Shown: positions 40,960 to 52,595 of the stretch, piece after piece | Layout of the letters: each line of letters starts with the position of its first letter | How positions within the stretch are numbered: the stretch's first letter is position 1 | NCBI RefSeq assembly: GCF_020080835.1 | Contig: NC_058160.1 | Span: 15,177,152 to 15,241,151 of the forward strand | DNA: 64,000 bases | DNA from: Cotesia glomerata | Taxonomy: Eukaryota; Arthropoda; Insecta; Hymenoptera; Braconidae | Direction of reading: 5' to 3' | Position numbers and translations under genes: made by a program | Notes under the pieces: generated by a model | What the model was told of the DNA's origin: nothing | The model's database searches: none | What the model saw: only the letters and a program-made list of their open reading frames with translations

Positions 40960-43206
40960 TTTCTAGCGCTTTTGTTCGATAGTTGGATTGAGAAATAGGA
41001 CGTCTTTCTATCATTTCGTCGAACATTTTAACAAGTTCTTGAGTTTTTCTACGGGGCTTTGGAACGGTAGGTCTTTCCTGATCTTTTTCTGATTCATCGT
41101 CGCCCTCTTGTCCCTTGTCTAGTGCCGATTCTTCGACGTTCGGATGGATTTTAAAGACCTCGTCGTCCCCCTCTTGGGTTTTATCAACATCGTCTTCGAC
41201 TTGGCTGGACTCCAATTCCTTATAGTTCTTTTTCGGGGGTACTCGCGTCGTCCCCTGTGCACGCATTCGTAGTCTAGAAGCTATGGTATCCCGAATTTCA
41301 GGTGCGCTTTTAATTCTTGGTTTGTTTTTAATTCCGAGTGGGCGTCCGGGTGGGCGTCTCTTCACAGCGTTGATGGCTTGGTCATCGGTTATTTTGGATG
41401 TTAGTCTTTTGTTCTTATTAACCGAGAAGGGAAGCGCGAGAGGATCGGCTTCCGTTTCAAGTTCTGGAAATGAACGACCTTTGGGATTATAGGAGAGTCC
41501 CTCGGCATATTGTTCCGTGATTTTATGTCGAACAATAGCGTTGAATTTGTATTCGTTAATTTTTGACCTCCATTTTGCCATCCTTTCGGTGACTGTTATG
41601 CTGTCCATTAACCAGGCTACGCACGGGCTGCTGGTAATGAGGATGAATCTTTTTCCGTAAAGGTATGCCCTAAGTTGTTGTATGGCATAAACGACGGCTA
41701 GACTTTGTTTTTCCATTTCAGTATAACGAGTTTCGATATCGTGGAAGACACGGGAGACACAGGTGACGATCTTTTCCTCGGATTCCGGACTTGACGCGGT
41801 GGATTCTTGCGAGGAAGGGGTCTTTTGGCTTAGAATTCCCGAAATCCCGGTATCTGAAGCGCTGGTCGCCAGGATGAATTGTTGATTAAAGTCTGGATAT
41901 TGTAAAGAGGAGTCCTCACAAAGGGCATTTTTAATATCGTCAAAAGCTTTCTGTGATTCTGTCGTCCAGACGAATGGTTTAGTTTTACGTGTTAGATCTG
42001 TAATGGGTTTTACCCTTTCGGCAAAATTCTGGATGAAACGGCGAAAATAGTTTGCTAAACCCATGAATTTACGAGCTTCAGTATGATTACGGGGAATTGA
42101 GGCATTTTTAAGGGAGTCTATCTTTTTAGGATCCGGTTTTATTCCTTCTTTTGTTATTATATGCCCTAAATATTCTACTTCGGGGCAGAAAAATTTACAT
42201 TTTTCTGGTTGAAGGGTTAATCCGGCTTCTCTTAAACGATTGAATAGTGTCTGTACCCTTGCTTCGTGTTCGGGGAGCGTTTTCGCGTAGCTGACGAGAT
42301 CATCAATATAAACGAACAGTTCTACTCCTTTAAGTCCACTGAATGTTGAATCCATCATCCTTTGGAATTGAGCTGGAGCATTTTCGAAACCAAAAGGCAT
42401 ACAGCAGTATTCCCAATGCCCGTCTGGTGTGGAGAATGCTGTTTTATGAGCGTCTCTTGGGTCCATCGGTATTTGGTGGAATCCGCTGGCCAGATCGAAT
42501 ATTGGTCTAAGATGTCTATGATGAGCGGAAATGGATATGCATCCCCCCTGCTGATTTTATTCAGTTGTCTATAATCAATGACCAGTCTCCGTTTCTTTAC
42601 ATGAGGATCAGTGGATTTCTTCGGGACTATCCAAAGCGGTGAATTGTAGGGAGAATTGGATCGTCTTATTATCCCTTGTTTTTCCAGGTTCGCGATTTGC
42701 TTAGCTATTTCTTCTCGCTGTTCGGGAGGAAATCGGTATTGTTTAATTCTGATAGGCATATCTGAAGTCGTTTCGATTCTACAAGAAAAATTTTTGGAAC
42801 ATCCCAATTTATCTCCAGGAATATGAAAAATATCGTGATTATTACGAATTAGATTTTTAACTGTTTCTTTTTCCTGTTCTGATTGGTGATTCAGTTTTAC
42901 TTTATCCATGATGTAGGCGATTCTGGATTTTGGATCTGTTATTTTTGAAGACTTGCAGGATTCGGATCCGTCGGATTCGTCGCCTTCTGAGTCTGAGTAG
43001 TCGAATTCGAATTCCTCGAGCGTCTGAGGTGGGATGTCTAACTCTTGGGCCTCGTTAGTGACGTTGGTTACCATGCACATAGCGAATTTGTCTTCGACTG
43101 TCACAAGTGCTTCGCCTAAAAGTACTCCCTGAGGCAGAGGTATTCTTGGCAGGTATCCTTCGGTTATTTCCGTGTTTCCGATCGGGATCAAAATTGTCAT
43201 CTTCAT
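40960..43206 (-). pseudogene. pol: gypsy reverse transcriptase and RNase H
   Basis: RT starts with IEKQ-type fingers (NLEKQGIIRRSNSPYNSPLW, ~42.66 kb), RRLVIDYRQLN, then FDLASGFHQIPM (~42.48 kb), WEYCCMPFGFENAP and the catalytic YIDDLVSY (~42.3 kb). The RNase H region follows with LATSASDTGISG (~41.86 kb), EKQSLAVVYAIQQ and VRHKITEQYAEGLS. A deletion of roughly 26-28 bases between LDQ and the FDLA motif (~42.49 kb), judged against the plus-strand copy, shifts the frame in RT. Otherwise well preserved. Confidence 0.85.
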
Positions 43207-43236
43207 TCGTGGAGGTATGGTGTACCTCGAGGATTG

Positions 43237-44060
43237 CTAAGTTTCGAGACTGAAGTGTATTGTTTTCGACGGATGAGATATGAGACTCAGAGATTGCTGA
43301 TGATAAGATATTTCAGCTTTTTCTCGTTCCAGAAAATCGTTTCCTAAAATACCGACTCCAGGGAAAGGTAAATCCTCTTCACACACTTGAAATACGACTG
43401 TTAAACCTAAAACCTTGAGATCGACTGTGCCTTTGGTTTTTAAAGGCCAACCATTTAGTCCTCTCAGTTGAATCGAATTTTCTGTGTTTATAGGCGTGGT
43501 AGGTTTAAGGGTTGATAAATTAATCAATGAAACGTCCCCCCCCTGTATCGATTAAGAACCATTGATAATCGCCAAGGAGTGAGTTGCAGGACAGGTAGAC
43601 CTTCGGGCCTATTCCTAATGCCAGTACTCGTTTTTCCGGATATTCCCTAGGCATGATGATAGGTATAGGTTTTATAAGGCGTTTACGGAGCACGAGTGTG
43701 TTCCAGTAAAACGAGATGTTAGCTTGCTCCTTTTTAAAGCATTCGTTACCTAAGATGGCATTGTAGCCTCCTGGGGGATTTGGTACGATGTAGAATGTTA
43801 TTTCGGTTCCTAATGTTTGTAATGTGATTTTTCCTTTGATTGGCATGCTGCTTTGACCTATACCTCCTATGCTTCCATTATTTACTTTATGACAGAGCGC
43901 AGTTTCGAGAAGTGCCGGTATACAGATGAGGTTATAATCTGAGCCTGTATCTAGAAGGGCCATCGTTCTTCCATTTTTAAGTTCTTGATTGACTATTTTG
44001 ATAATGGGGCCCTTTCCCGTGGCCAGACAAGTAGCATCGGGTGTCGGTTTTACAGATCTT
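43237..44060 (-). pseudogene. pol: gypsy tandem aspartic-protease domains
   Basis: Two retropepsin-like units in succession: ALLDTGSDYNLIC (~43.96 kb) with its C-terminal AILGNECF (~43.74 kb), and FLIDTGG (~43.55 kb) with GVGILGNDFLE (~43.33 kb). The frame shifts inside a run of eight G just after the second DTG (43536-43543); the plus-strand copy has a shorter run and is in frame. The first unit is upstream of where gypsy Pol normally starts its single protease. Confidence 0.75.
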
Positions 44061-44274
44061 TCGCTGGTATCACCTGAGCTTGGGTTCGAGGTGGAGTTGA
44101 ATTTTGAGGAAGGGAGGAACGATTTTGCGGAGGAAGGGTCGTATTCGACTGTAGGTTTGGATTCAAGATTTCCTGAGGGGTTGTTTGAGTAGCTGGAATC
44201 TGGTGAGAGGGGTAAGAGTGATTGGTATTTTGAAGGATCGGCCGTGGGTAGGTACGGTATCCTTGAGGACGTGG

Positions 44275-45488
44275 TTAATATTGGGAATTGTAAGGTCTCA
44301 TTGGATAAGGCATTGGACCACGTGGAGGCTGGAAGGGCGTACCCGGCATTGCCTCTGGTTGACGGGCGCCCCGTTCGTTTAAAGGAACCGTCTGAAGTCC
44401 TCTAAATTCTCCTTTAGGACAAAATGGACAATTACAAACGATATTCGGGTCGGTTTTATGACGTAGTTTTTCCTCTTCAGGGTTCAGGTCCTGTTCGAAA
44501 TGCACCATTTTCGGCGTATGCCCGGTTTGAGGAAAGAAGGCTGAATTCGATGCATATCCTATAGGGTTTCCGGACTAATAGGGATAATTTAGTCGAGGAT
44601 GACCTTGTGCACGATGATCTTGGGCATAAGCTAGCGTCGATGTAACTAGCGGGCTCTCGTAAACGTTATCCGGGTAGGTATCATAGTAATAGTAGTCATC
44701 ATAGGGAGCTAGATTTGCTTCTTGGTAGGCTAAAACCCTGCCCTGGTTGAGATAATTGCCTTGGTCATCGTATCTGGGTCCTCTTGACGGTTGCGATCGA
44801 TGCTGACCGGGGCCTGATTTTCCAAAATAGTCTGATCCTGGTGGTAAGATCCTAGCCCGAGATGGTTCGTCGTAAGCTGGATGTCGACGATTAGGATATT
44901 GATATGATTCGGATTCGACGGCCTTAAATATTTCATCAAGAGTTTTTGATTTTTGAATTTTACACAGACATTTCAGGAAGTCCGGGAGATGCTCGTATAA
45001 GGAATGAGCGGCTGATAGTTCGAAAGTCCTTCGGACGACCTCTTTATCAGCCTCTGGAGCAGTGTCGCTGATGCCTTGTAGGATGTTTCTTAATCGATAG
45101 TAAAAATCCTCGATGTTCTCGCCTTCTTCTGGGGAAGCTGAGGCTAACTTCTTCTGCCAGAGGAGATATGGATCTCCCTTCTTTAATTTCGTAGCTAGTT
45201 TACGAAGGATGTCTTCGACGGTGGTGAGGTCCATGTGTTCTATCATGCGGCGAGCTCTTCCGTGAATTCTCTGAGTGAGACGATGTGCGAAATGCTGTTG
45301 ATGATCTAATGGTATAACCGTTAGCCAGTTCCGAACTATTCCTTCGAAGACTTCGAAGTCTCTGATCGCGTTAGCTCTTTCTCCATTAAAATATGAAAGG
45401 GCCTCGAACATCTCCTTAGCCAAGGAGAGGTGATGCGGTTCGATCTTCTCATCCGCTAAAATGTTATAGGGATCAATTATTCTGTTGT
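44275..45488 (-). pseudogene. gag: gypsy gag
   Basis: Capsid-like helical domain (YFNGERANAIRDFEVFEGIV, HGRARRMIEH, ENIEDFYYRLRNIL, YEHLPDFLKCLCKIQ) then a disordered Tyr/Pro/Arg-rich tail. A CNCPFCPKG motif (~44.43 kb) stands in place of a CCHC knuckle. An in-frame TAG at 44575-44577 interrupts the tail. No ATG lies near the frame start, and the frame overlaps the end of the leader ORF at 45489-45851, so expression may need frameshifting or splicing. Homologous along its length to the gag at 57556. Confidence 0.8.
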
Positions 45489-45851
45489 TTAGGAAGCTAA
45501 AGTAGGTAATGGATTTTTTAAAGATTCGTCTAATTTTGATACGTCCACCCGCGAGTTCTGGTGGGAATCTTTGGTCGCGTTATTGATTACCGATGATTGA
45601 TTTTTCCGGATTTGTTCGATAGCCGCGATGGGAACAAAGTGTCCGACTGAATCGACAGTATCTTCGATTATTTTTATATGGGGTCGGGTAGTGTTTATAC
45701 GGAATTGGTCTAAAGTACGTCTAGGAACTGGGTTTTCTTCCCAATAATTCCATTCAATCAATGGGCGATGGTAAACTTTGCCAGATGTGTACTCTGCGTG
45801 AATTTTCCGTAACTGGTAATTTAATCCAGTGCGCTTACCTCTTTTTTCCAT
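45489..45851 (-). CDS. short ORF upstream of gag, unknown
   Basis: ATG at 45851; 120 codons. Charged N-terminus (MEKRGKRTGLNYQLRKIH) and a central EWNYWEENPVPRRT. It ends a few bases past the point where the gag frame opens, in a -1 relation to it. Could be an N-terminal extension of Gag or a separate leader product. No counterpart was recognised upstream of the plus-strand gag. Confidence 0.4.
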   Translation of the reverse strand: MEKRGKRTGLNYQLRKIHAEYTSGKVYHRPLIEWNYWEENPVPRRTLDQFRINTTRPHIKIIEDTVDSVGHFVPIAAIEQIRKNQSSVINNATKDSHQNSRVDVSKLDESLKNPLPTLAS

Positions 45852-46532
45852 AAGAGTACTCTGGTCAGCAAATAAATAAAAACTTGAGAGAAAACTAATG
45901 AACTTCGTTTAAGTTATTGTTTACGGAATTCTATAATAATAAATAAAAAAAAAAAAAAATTCTACATAAAAATTTTTTTCGTTTTATCGCACAATTCAGT
46001 TTTGAAATGTCCCGCCTATAAAGCGTTAGAATTTTCCTTCGAATGTTATAAATCAGCTTAGGTGAGTCCCGGTGCAGATAAACGAGAATCGCCAACTGTA
46101 CGGCGCGTTTTCGAATATCGGCTGTAGCAAATTATAAGACGCCCGCGTCTAAATAATTGCCACTTGGACAAAAAAAAGTGATTTATAAGATTAGAAGTCG
46201 AAATTAGGCTTTATAATACTCGAATATGAATATTTTTTTTTTTTTTTTTTTTTTTTTATGCCAAAAGAAGTGAGATATTTTAAAATAATAAAAAAAAAAT
46301 TTTTGTACTTATTTAATTAAAATTGCTGATGGAAATTTATTGATACAATTGTAATAATGCTTGGACTTTTATTTTCAGGATATTAATAAACTTACTGACG
46401 AGAGTCTCGAACTGAAACGAGCTCGCGAGTATCAAATTACGGAGTCGCCAACGCGATCAATATTCGAAAACCCCGAGATCAGCGAATGTTAAAAATAAAT
46501 TTTTGAAATTTGATCCAAGGTATGTATAAATT
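45852..46532. other. non-coding flank of gag, with an exon-like open stretch
   Basis: Expected to hold the 5' leader of the minus-strand element, but no LTR or TGGTGGCAGCGG-type primer site (as at 55784) is found. On the plus strand TTTTATTTTCAG at ~46368-46379 precedes 38 open codons ending TAA at ~46494. Two AGTCGCCAAC/AATCGCCAAC blocks (46447, 46093) are partly alike, each followed by TTCGAA. Confidence 0.35.
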
Positions 46533-48545
46533 TGTAACAGGGAAAATCGAACTTCCCGGGGTCATTATCGACCACTTAATTAACGCACGGTAGGTCAGGG
46601 CTTTCCCTTACCTTTCGATTTTTGACAAGTAGTTTCGACTTGTCACCGGGCGTGCTAATCGAAAGTCCCCACTACAGTCCCCGTAAAATAAAGCGGGGCA
46701 TAACAATAGGAAAGTTCGAGAGCCGGAGTTGGAGGGTTATAGAAGAGCCGACAGGAGGGACATCGAGGCTTTTTACCTTCTGGAAGCCAGTGGCCTTTTG
46801 CCCTTGTGAATCAGTGACCTTGTTGAGATCAGTTTAAGTCAATAGAGTGCAAATTTGGACGTCGAGAATAAAGAGCAACTGCAGAGGAAGTTATCGGGGC
46901 ATTTTTGGAATTGGACAACCCTGCCGCACCCTGGTTCAAGACGACAAGACGCCAAGCAGCTAAGCCCGCCAAGTTGGATCGAAGTATCAGTCGTCGTTGA
47001 ATAAAACAATAATTGAGTCTCCAGGTATTTTCAATTATTGTAGACCAGATTTGATTATTGATTTAATTAAGAGGCTGAAATAATTAAATTTAATTTCTCA
47101 AGCGGTCATTTCTATATTAGCGAATTCATACTTTAGTTTTTATTGTCAAGGTCAAGTAGTTAGTTTTGTCGCTGAACTTTTATATTGAAAATTAAATTTA
47201 ATTGATTAATTGTTAATTTATTGGTAGAGAATTTATTAGTAATTTATTATAGGCCTGTTGGCTATAATAAATTAATTTTAGTTAAGAATTTTCAAGAAAA
47301 AGTTTGAATAAGAAATGAAAATGCGTAATTAAGTTAGTGAAGGTCATTCTATAATGTTCTACGGTTGTAAATTTTGTTGAGACGTTTTAGAATTTCAGAG
47401 TTGGATTTAAGAAATTGTGTTAAATTAAATTTAGGCCGGTGGGCTAAATTTTATTAATTTAGTTAATTCAGCGAATGTATTTATTGAGAAATTTAGTGAA
47501 TTTAGAAAATGATTACCGAACTTGTTAAGAAAATTATGTAGTGAACTTTGTTAAAGATTATTTAGTGGAGATCAAGAAATGAAATAAATCAGTGGGTTTA
47601 GTAGAATAAATTGATTGATAACTTTAGTAGAAAATTTGGTTAAGTGAGTTGGAAATGAATTTAGTTAAGAAGATGTATTAATGAATTTAATGAATTAAAA
47701 TCGAAGGTCGGAATTTTGTGTTAAGTAATTGTTAGGCGTAATTTTGGTAATTTTGGAAAATGCGAAGTTTTGAGATTCAGTTTTATTGGTAATTAAGATG
47801 TATGAATAAAGTAGAGAACTCTATAGAATGAAGTTAGCGTCGGTGCACGATTTTATATGGAAGTTAGGTAATTATGGTATTATATGGTATTCCGTCAGGT
47901 AGACGAGATTGTTTATGTGAAATTAGTTCAGATAATTGAATAATTAAAAAGTTTTTATTGGGTAAAATATGTTGTTTGTTATTCCGTCAGTTGGACGAGG
48001 GTTTAAGAAATTAAGAATCTAGATGCGTAATGGTCTATGATTAAATTAGGAAATTAAAGATAGATGCGTAATGGTCTAAAATTGAGTTAAGAAATTAAGA
48101 AGATAGATGCGTAATGGTCTAAAGGTGAGTTAAGAAATTAAGAAGAGAGATGCGTAATGGTCTAAAATTGAGTGAAGAAATTAAGAAGATAGATGCGTAA
48201 TGATCTATGTTTAAAAGAATTTAATGATATTTAGTTGTAAGTTTTGGCAAGTGCCTACGTAGGTGAGAGGTTCGCACAATTAAGTGATTGTTAGACTAAT
48301 CTTAAGTGCAATATTGTTAAGAAATTTTGTTAATTTTAAATTGGTTATTTTGAATAAATAATTGAATTATTAATTGTTAATAATTGTTTCTCAGCATTAA
48401 TTTTACAGCCTTTCTCAACTTCTCACGACCCGATCTTTCCTTCTCATGCTCCCCGGTTTCTAGGACACCGAGTATAAAATCCCAGTGGCGCCTTTTTCAA
48501 AGAGGAAAGGGGTGACCAATTGGACAGGGCTAACCATCCCGTTAC
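46533..48545 (+). mobile_element. LTR-like unit (TGTAACAGGG...CCCGTTACA)
   Basis: Inverted termini TGTAACAGGG and CCCGTTACA bound a ~2-kb AT-rich segment with an AATAAA-type signal (~47000) and internal tandem repeats. No coding region and no target duplication (left AAATT, right TAACC) were found, and no partner LTR. A long solo LTR or a fragment of one; tentative. Confidence 0.35.
48012..48212. repeat. ~43-bp tandem repeat
   Basis: About five copies of a unit containing AGATGCGTAATGGTCTAAA and GAGTTAAGAAATTAAGAA. Confidence 0.85.
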
Positions 48546-50127
48546 ATAACCAATTTTCTGATCTCATGATGGAGATTCTTCTTGTCTTTTATGAAGTCGG
48601 CTAACTCTTCTAAATATAAATAATACTAGGACTTATTTCGGGTCATGGTTAATTTGTTAAGAAAAATAATTTATCTTTGTCACTACTTATTTTACACATA
48701 GGCCTGTCTGAATTAGAAATACCAGGAATTTAATTCGGGTTATTGATTCCAGATTCTTATGTCATGTGTAAAATTTAATTATTGAGAATCTTTGGAAAAT
48801 AATTTGGCTTAAGCCAATAGAAATAAAATTGAGTAAACCGCTAAATTAGAATTATTTAAGACAAAAATTTATTTCACACTAAAATTATTTTAATAAATTA
48901 TTTGGAGCATTATTTAATATTTATCATAATTTAAATAAATCTAGAGTCAGGAAATGATCATTAAAATCAATAGAATTTGTTAATCTAAATTATTTAGTAA
49001 AAAAAGGGTAGAAAATTAAAATTGTAAAAATTCGTCAGAAAAAAAAATTACACTAAAAACTTGCGACAGAGACGCAAGACCGAGCAAGAGCGTCAGCCAT
49101 CTTGTCCCGCGTGAGAATGCTGAGTAGAGGACACTCAAGGTCGAAACAAAAGTCTTAGTTCGTTTAAAATAAAATAAACTCAAGTAAAATAAGTTTCAAA
49201 AGACATAAAATAAAATATAATAGAATAATCTTGTAATCACATTTGCGATGAAAATAAAATTTAGTAAAAATTACCGCTGATAAAGGGATTAAATAAAATG
49301 GCTCAGAATTAAATAAAATAATTTGGATTAAATACAAATAATTTAGGAAAAATTTAAGTTTACTCAATTATCAGAATTCATTTAATTTTTACTAAAATAA
49401 AGATTAAAACTTATTTAGTAATTCTCGGAAATAATAAATGGATTTAATCCTCGATAATTTGGAATTGTACTTTGGATAATTATTGTTTGAAACATTGAAG
49501 ATACGGCAGTGATTTAGGAAATAGTAAATTTATATTTAGTAAACAAAAATAGTTAATTAGAGAATTAGAAGTTAAGAAATATTTATTCGGAAAATAATAT
49601 TTTGGAAAATTATTTATAAATTGAAATCGAGCGGTATTATTATTGGAAATTAAGGAATATAGTGTGGTTGTGTGTGAGTAAAGAGACTATCTCGGTTTCA
49701 TGGTATACTCCTCTGGCTTCGGGGTAGTTCTCTTAGAGTAGCGTGAAGTTTGGGGGACAGCGTGCACTGTGTGGACAGCGTGTGTAGTCACGTCAGGGTC
49801 CAGCTCAGTGGCGTGAGGGTCCGTGAGACCGCGTGAACTAAGCTAGAGTAGCGTTAGGGTCCAGGGGACGGCGCGAAGTAGATAGAGTAACGTGAGAGTC
49901 CAGTAGGCATCGGGTACTACAGCCACGTGAGGGTCTAGCTGGACAGCGCGAAATATACCGTACGAGAGTGGGGTGTGAGTGTGAATTTGTTTCATGAAAT
50001 TTTATATATTGTTATTTTGGCCATTATTTCAATTGTAAAAAGGATTGGATGAATAAATAATTTTGTTAAACGAATTTCTGTGTTTAAGTTTTGGTTCCTT
50101 TCAGCAATCTCTCACGACCCTGACCTA
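48546..50127. other. AT-rich spacer with GC-richer degenerate repeats
   Basis: No gene supported. 49720-49960 is a degenerate series of GTGAGGGTCCAG, GACAGCGTG and AGAGTAGCGTGA words, GC-richer than its surroundings. The segment 50085-50215 resembles 48400-48540 (CTCTCACGACCC, then TTTCTGGATACTGAGT, then CCAGTAGCGC), which suggests two related LTR ends. Confidence 0.45.
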
Positions 50128-50484
50128 TTACTCCATGTTCTGGTCCAGTTTCTGGATACTGAGTCCAAAAATCCAGTAGCGCTCTAAAGAGATAATAGGG
50201 GCGACCAAGGGAAACAATACATTCCGTTTCGAGGTTTGATCAGTGACAGGATTAAAAGGTCCTTGACTTTTTAGAAAAACGTTGCTCAGCTGTCCGTTTT
50301 CTTCCATCTGGGCTGGTTTCGTACTCCCTGTAGCATTTCCAGGCAGCAAAGCCATAGGGTCTACCCCGCTTTCATAACGGTCACTTGATAACAACGAGTT
50401 CAGGCCCGTTTGCACGCCTTCCTTCGCTGGCAGTGAGGTATTCAACCCCTGTATTGTAGACAATGTTTGAAAGTTCTGTGACAT
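50128..50484 (-). CDS. hypothetical 118-codon ORF
   Basis: ATG at 50484. Gln/Ser/Gly-rich, soluble, with no motif I recognise. Its 3' part lies in the LTR-like segment that also occurs at 48.4-48.5 kb, where the reading frame is not kept. Probably a gag-leader remnant or a chance frame. Confidence 0.2.
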   Translation of the reverse strand: MSQNFQTLSTIQGLNTSLPAKEGVQTGLNSLLSSDRYESGVDPMALLPGNATGSTKPAQMEENGQLSNVFLKSQGPFNPVTDQTSKRNVLFPLVAPIISLERYWIFGLSIQKLDQNME

Positions 50485-50579
50485 TTACATATTGTTGTTG
50501 GTGTTGCTCATTTAGCACTACCCAGTGAGCACGTGTTGGGTGTAAAATCAGAACCTACGGACGCAAACAACTCTACCCT

Positions 50580-50600
50580 TCGTGTGTGTGTGTGTGTGTT
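50580..50600. repeat. (GT)n microsatellite at LINE A 3' end
   Basis: GT run beside the 3' end of the first R1-clade LINE copy; see the matching tract at its 5' end (52158-52220). Confidence 0.9.
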
Positions 50601-50609
50601 TTTTTTATT

Positions 50610-52157
50610 TTTGTTTTTTCAGAGGGGAGAATCCTTTTTGCGGATTCTAGGCATAGCTGTTTCGCCTAGATATCTGAAGACTCGACGCAGCGTCATTCCA
50701 AAACTCGACGCTAACGACCCTACTCACTAAACCCTAAACCCCTCATCTTCTTTCCTCTAATCCCTCATCGGAACCGCCGTCAGGCATTACTTCATGAGGG
50801 GAGGAACTAGCTACTGCTCTTCCTTCTAGTAGCTAAGGTGTTAACTACCTTCCTTCTATCTTCTGATATTTACTCTTCTTCTTTCGGTGGAACGCAAGTC
50901 TTTGAGGACTTCTGTTGCAAACGTGTTGGTAGCGTTCCAGGCAGCTTCTGATGACAACATTGCTTCCACTAGTAAATCTGGCTGCATTCTCTGGTTCAGG
51001 ATCCTCTCCAACTCTTTACGCAGTGGATCGAAACGAGGACATACAAAGAACACGTCCTCTGCATCTTCAGCAACTCCTGGGCAGGACGGGCACTCCGAAG
51101 AGTCATCGTGCTTAAAGCGGTGTAGATACTCTCGAAAACACCCGTGTCCCGACAACATCTGCGTGAAATAGTAATTGATCTCGCCGTGATTCCGGTTAAG
51201 TTAAATGTCGATCCAAGGTATGTGGCGGTGCGTCCACCTACCCTTCTCTGCAGCATCCCATCGTATTTGCAATCGGCCTATGCTGTTCTGCTGTTCTTCA
51301 ATTCTAAGTTCTTCAGGGCTCAGTGCAGTTGACCTTTTTCGTTGGTAAAGGGCTCGTCTTTCCTCTGCTAGAACTCTAAGAGGTAGAGTTCCGGCAATGA
51401 CACACACTGCTTCTTCTGGTATAATGCGGAAGGCACTAGCTACTCGTAGGGCACTCAGTCGATATACTGGTCCAGCTTTTCTCCATGATTTCTAGGTTTC
51501 CAGTGCATCAGCGTAAATGGATATTTCGTAAGTGAGCACTGATGTGACTACTGATGACAATAGTAGCCTCCTGCTCTGCATTGGGCCTCCGATGTTAGGC
51601 ATCAGCCCTCACTACTGACGCTTTGGTACGGACGTCTTCCACCTGCTGCTTGAAATTGAGTCGGGCATCCAGCATCACTCCCAGGTAACGGATAAATGGT
51701 TATGATGTTATTTCTTGTTCTCCGACTCTCAACTTGATATTTTCAACCGTTTTTTCTACGAGTGATGAGCACTGGCTCGGTTTTATGCTTGGCTAACTGC
51801 AAGTTCATCATGTCCATCCACAAATTGACTCGTCTGAATGTAATATCAAATGCCATTTCTATCTCTTCGAGGTGCTTTGCGACGATGACGACAGCTACGT
51901 CATCCGCATATGCTGCAAGTTTGACTCCCGTGGGCAATGCTATTCTCAGCAGGCCATCATACATGATGTTCCATCGCAGAGAACCTAAAATAGATCCCTG
52001 TGGCACTCCTCCGGAGATTTTGTACACTTCCGTACCGTTCTTCGTGTCATATTTCAGAACCCTATTCGTGAAGTAGGTCGCTACCATTCTGCGAAGGTAT
52101 CCTGGTAAGTTTTTTTCTTCTAGAGCCCGCATAACGCAGTCCCAGTTAGCGGAGTTG
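50610..52157 (-). mobile_element. R1-clade LINE, 5'-truncated copy A
   Basis: Minus-strand RT remnant with GGVPQGSILGSLRWN and YADDVAVVIVAKH (52.0-51.85 kb), then YRLSALRVASAF-type and GTLPLRVLAEERRALY (51.45-51.37 kb), and the C-terminal Cys finger CPSCPGVAEDAED (51.1 kb). Frames change repeatedly. The 3' region (50.62-50.85 kb) matches copy B almost base for base. The 5' end stops abruptly in RT at a (GT)n tract, a typical LINE truncation. Confidence 0.8.
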
Positions 52158-52220
52158 AGTGTGTGTGTGTGCGTGTGTGTGTGTGTGTGTTTGCGTGTGT
52201 GTTTGTGAGTGTGTGTGTGT
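52158..52220. repeat. (GT)n microsatellite
   Basis: GTGTGTGTGTGTGTGCGTGT-type tract abutting the truncated 5' end of LINE copy A. Confidence 0.95.
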
Positions 52221-52590
52221 AAATGAAAATTTATTGCGGTTTTAAAATTTAGGAAATTTTGTTTTATTAAACTTTTACCAGATTTTTAAGCTCGAAAAGC
52301 TCAAAATGACACGAAAATTATGGTTTGGAGCTCGAAGAGCTCAAAAACGTAGTAAGTGTAATTTTGAGCACTTAAATATGAAATTAGCGGAAAGTTGCAG
52401 GGATGACATTTAGGGTCAACCGTTTCTCTAATTTATTTTTAACTTTCCGCTAAGAAAATCCATGATTTCGAAAAATCAGGAAAGTATCGGTTTTAACCCG
52501 ATTTGCAAAAATCGAGGTTCAACGGATCTCGACGTTTTGTAGCCGTAAGAAGCTCTCTTGACTATTTTTACTGTGATGTCTGTACGTCTG
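52221..52590. other. no supported gene
   Basis: Moderately AT-rich DNA between the two LINE copies, with repeated AGCTCGAA(A/G)AGCTC words at about 52289 and 52329. Possibly the pre-insertion flank. Confidence 0.4.
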
Positions 52591-52595
52591 TATGT

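Larger units (their letters stand above)
2384..45851 (-). mobile_element. env-bearing gypsy-type LTR retrotransposon, heavily interrupted
   Basis: On the minus strand the order is leader ORF and gag (45.9-44.3 kb), two protease domains, RT, RNase H, macro-like domain, H2C2 and integrase (44.1-38.6 kb), env, then a long 3' region and LTR (3.4-2.4 kb). It is interrupted by a TA-flanked element (37411-38258) and by the 30-kb MULE (6872-37076). Removing them leaves env in frame. No matching 5' LTR was found above 45.9 kb, so that end is unresolved. Several frameshifts and one gag stop make it inactive as sequenced. Confidence 0.75.

Noticed and set aside
2384..45851. Polydnavirus or other integrated DNA virus segment, given the parasitoid-like setting and env
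   Set aside because: All viral-type genes fit an LTR retroelement (gag, pol, env, LTR). No nudivirus- or bracovirus-type gene or excision motif was recognised.
50856..51171. Overlapping plus- and minus-strand ORFs in LINE copy A as separate genes
   Set aside because: The minus-strand frame is the LINE C-terminal Cys finger; the plus-strand frame is its shadow.
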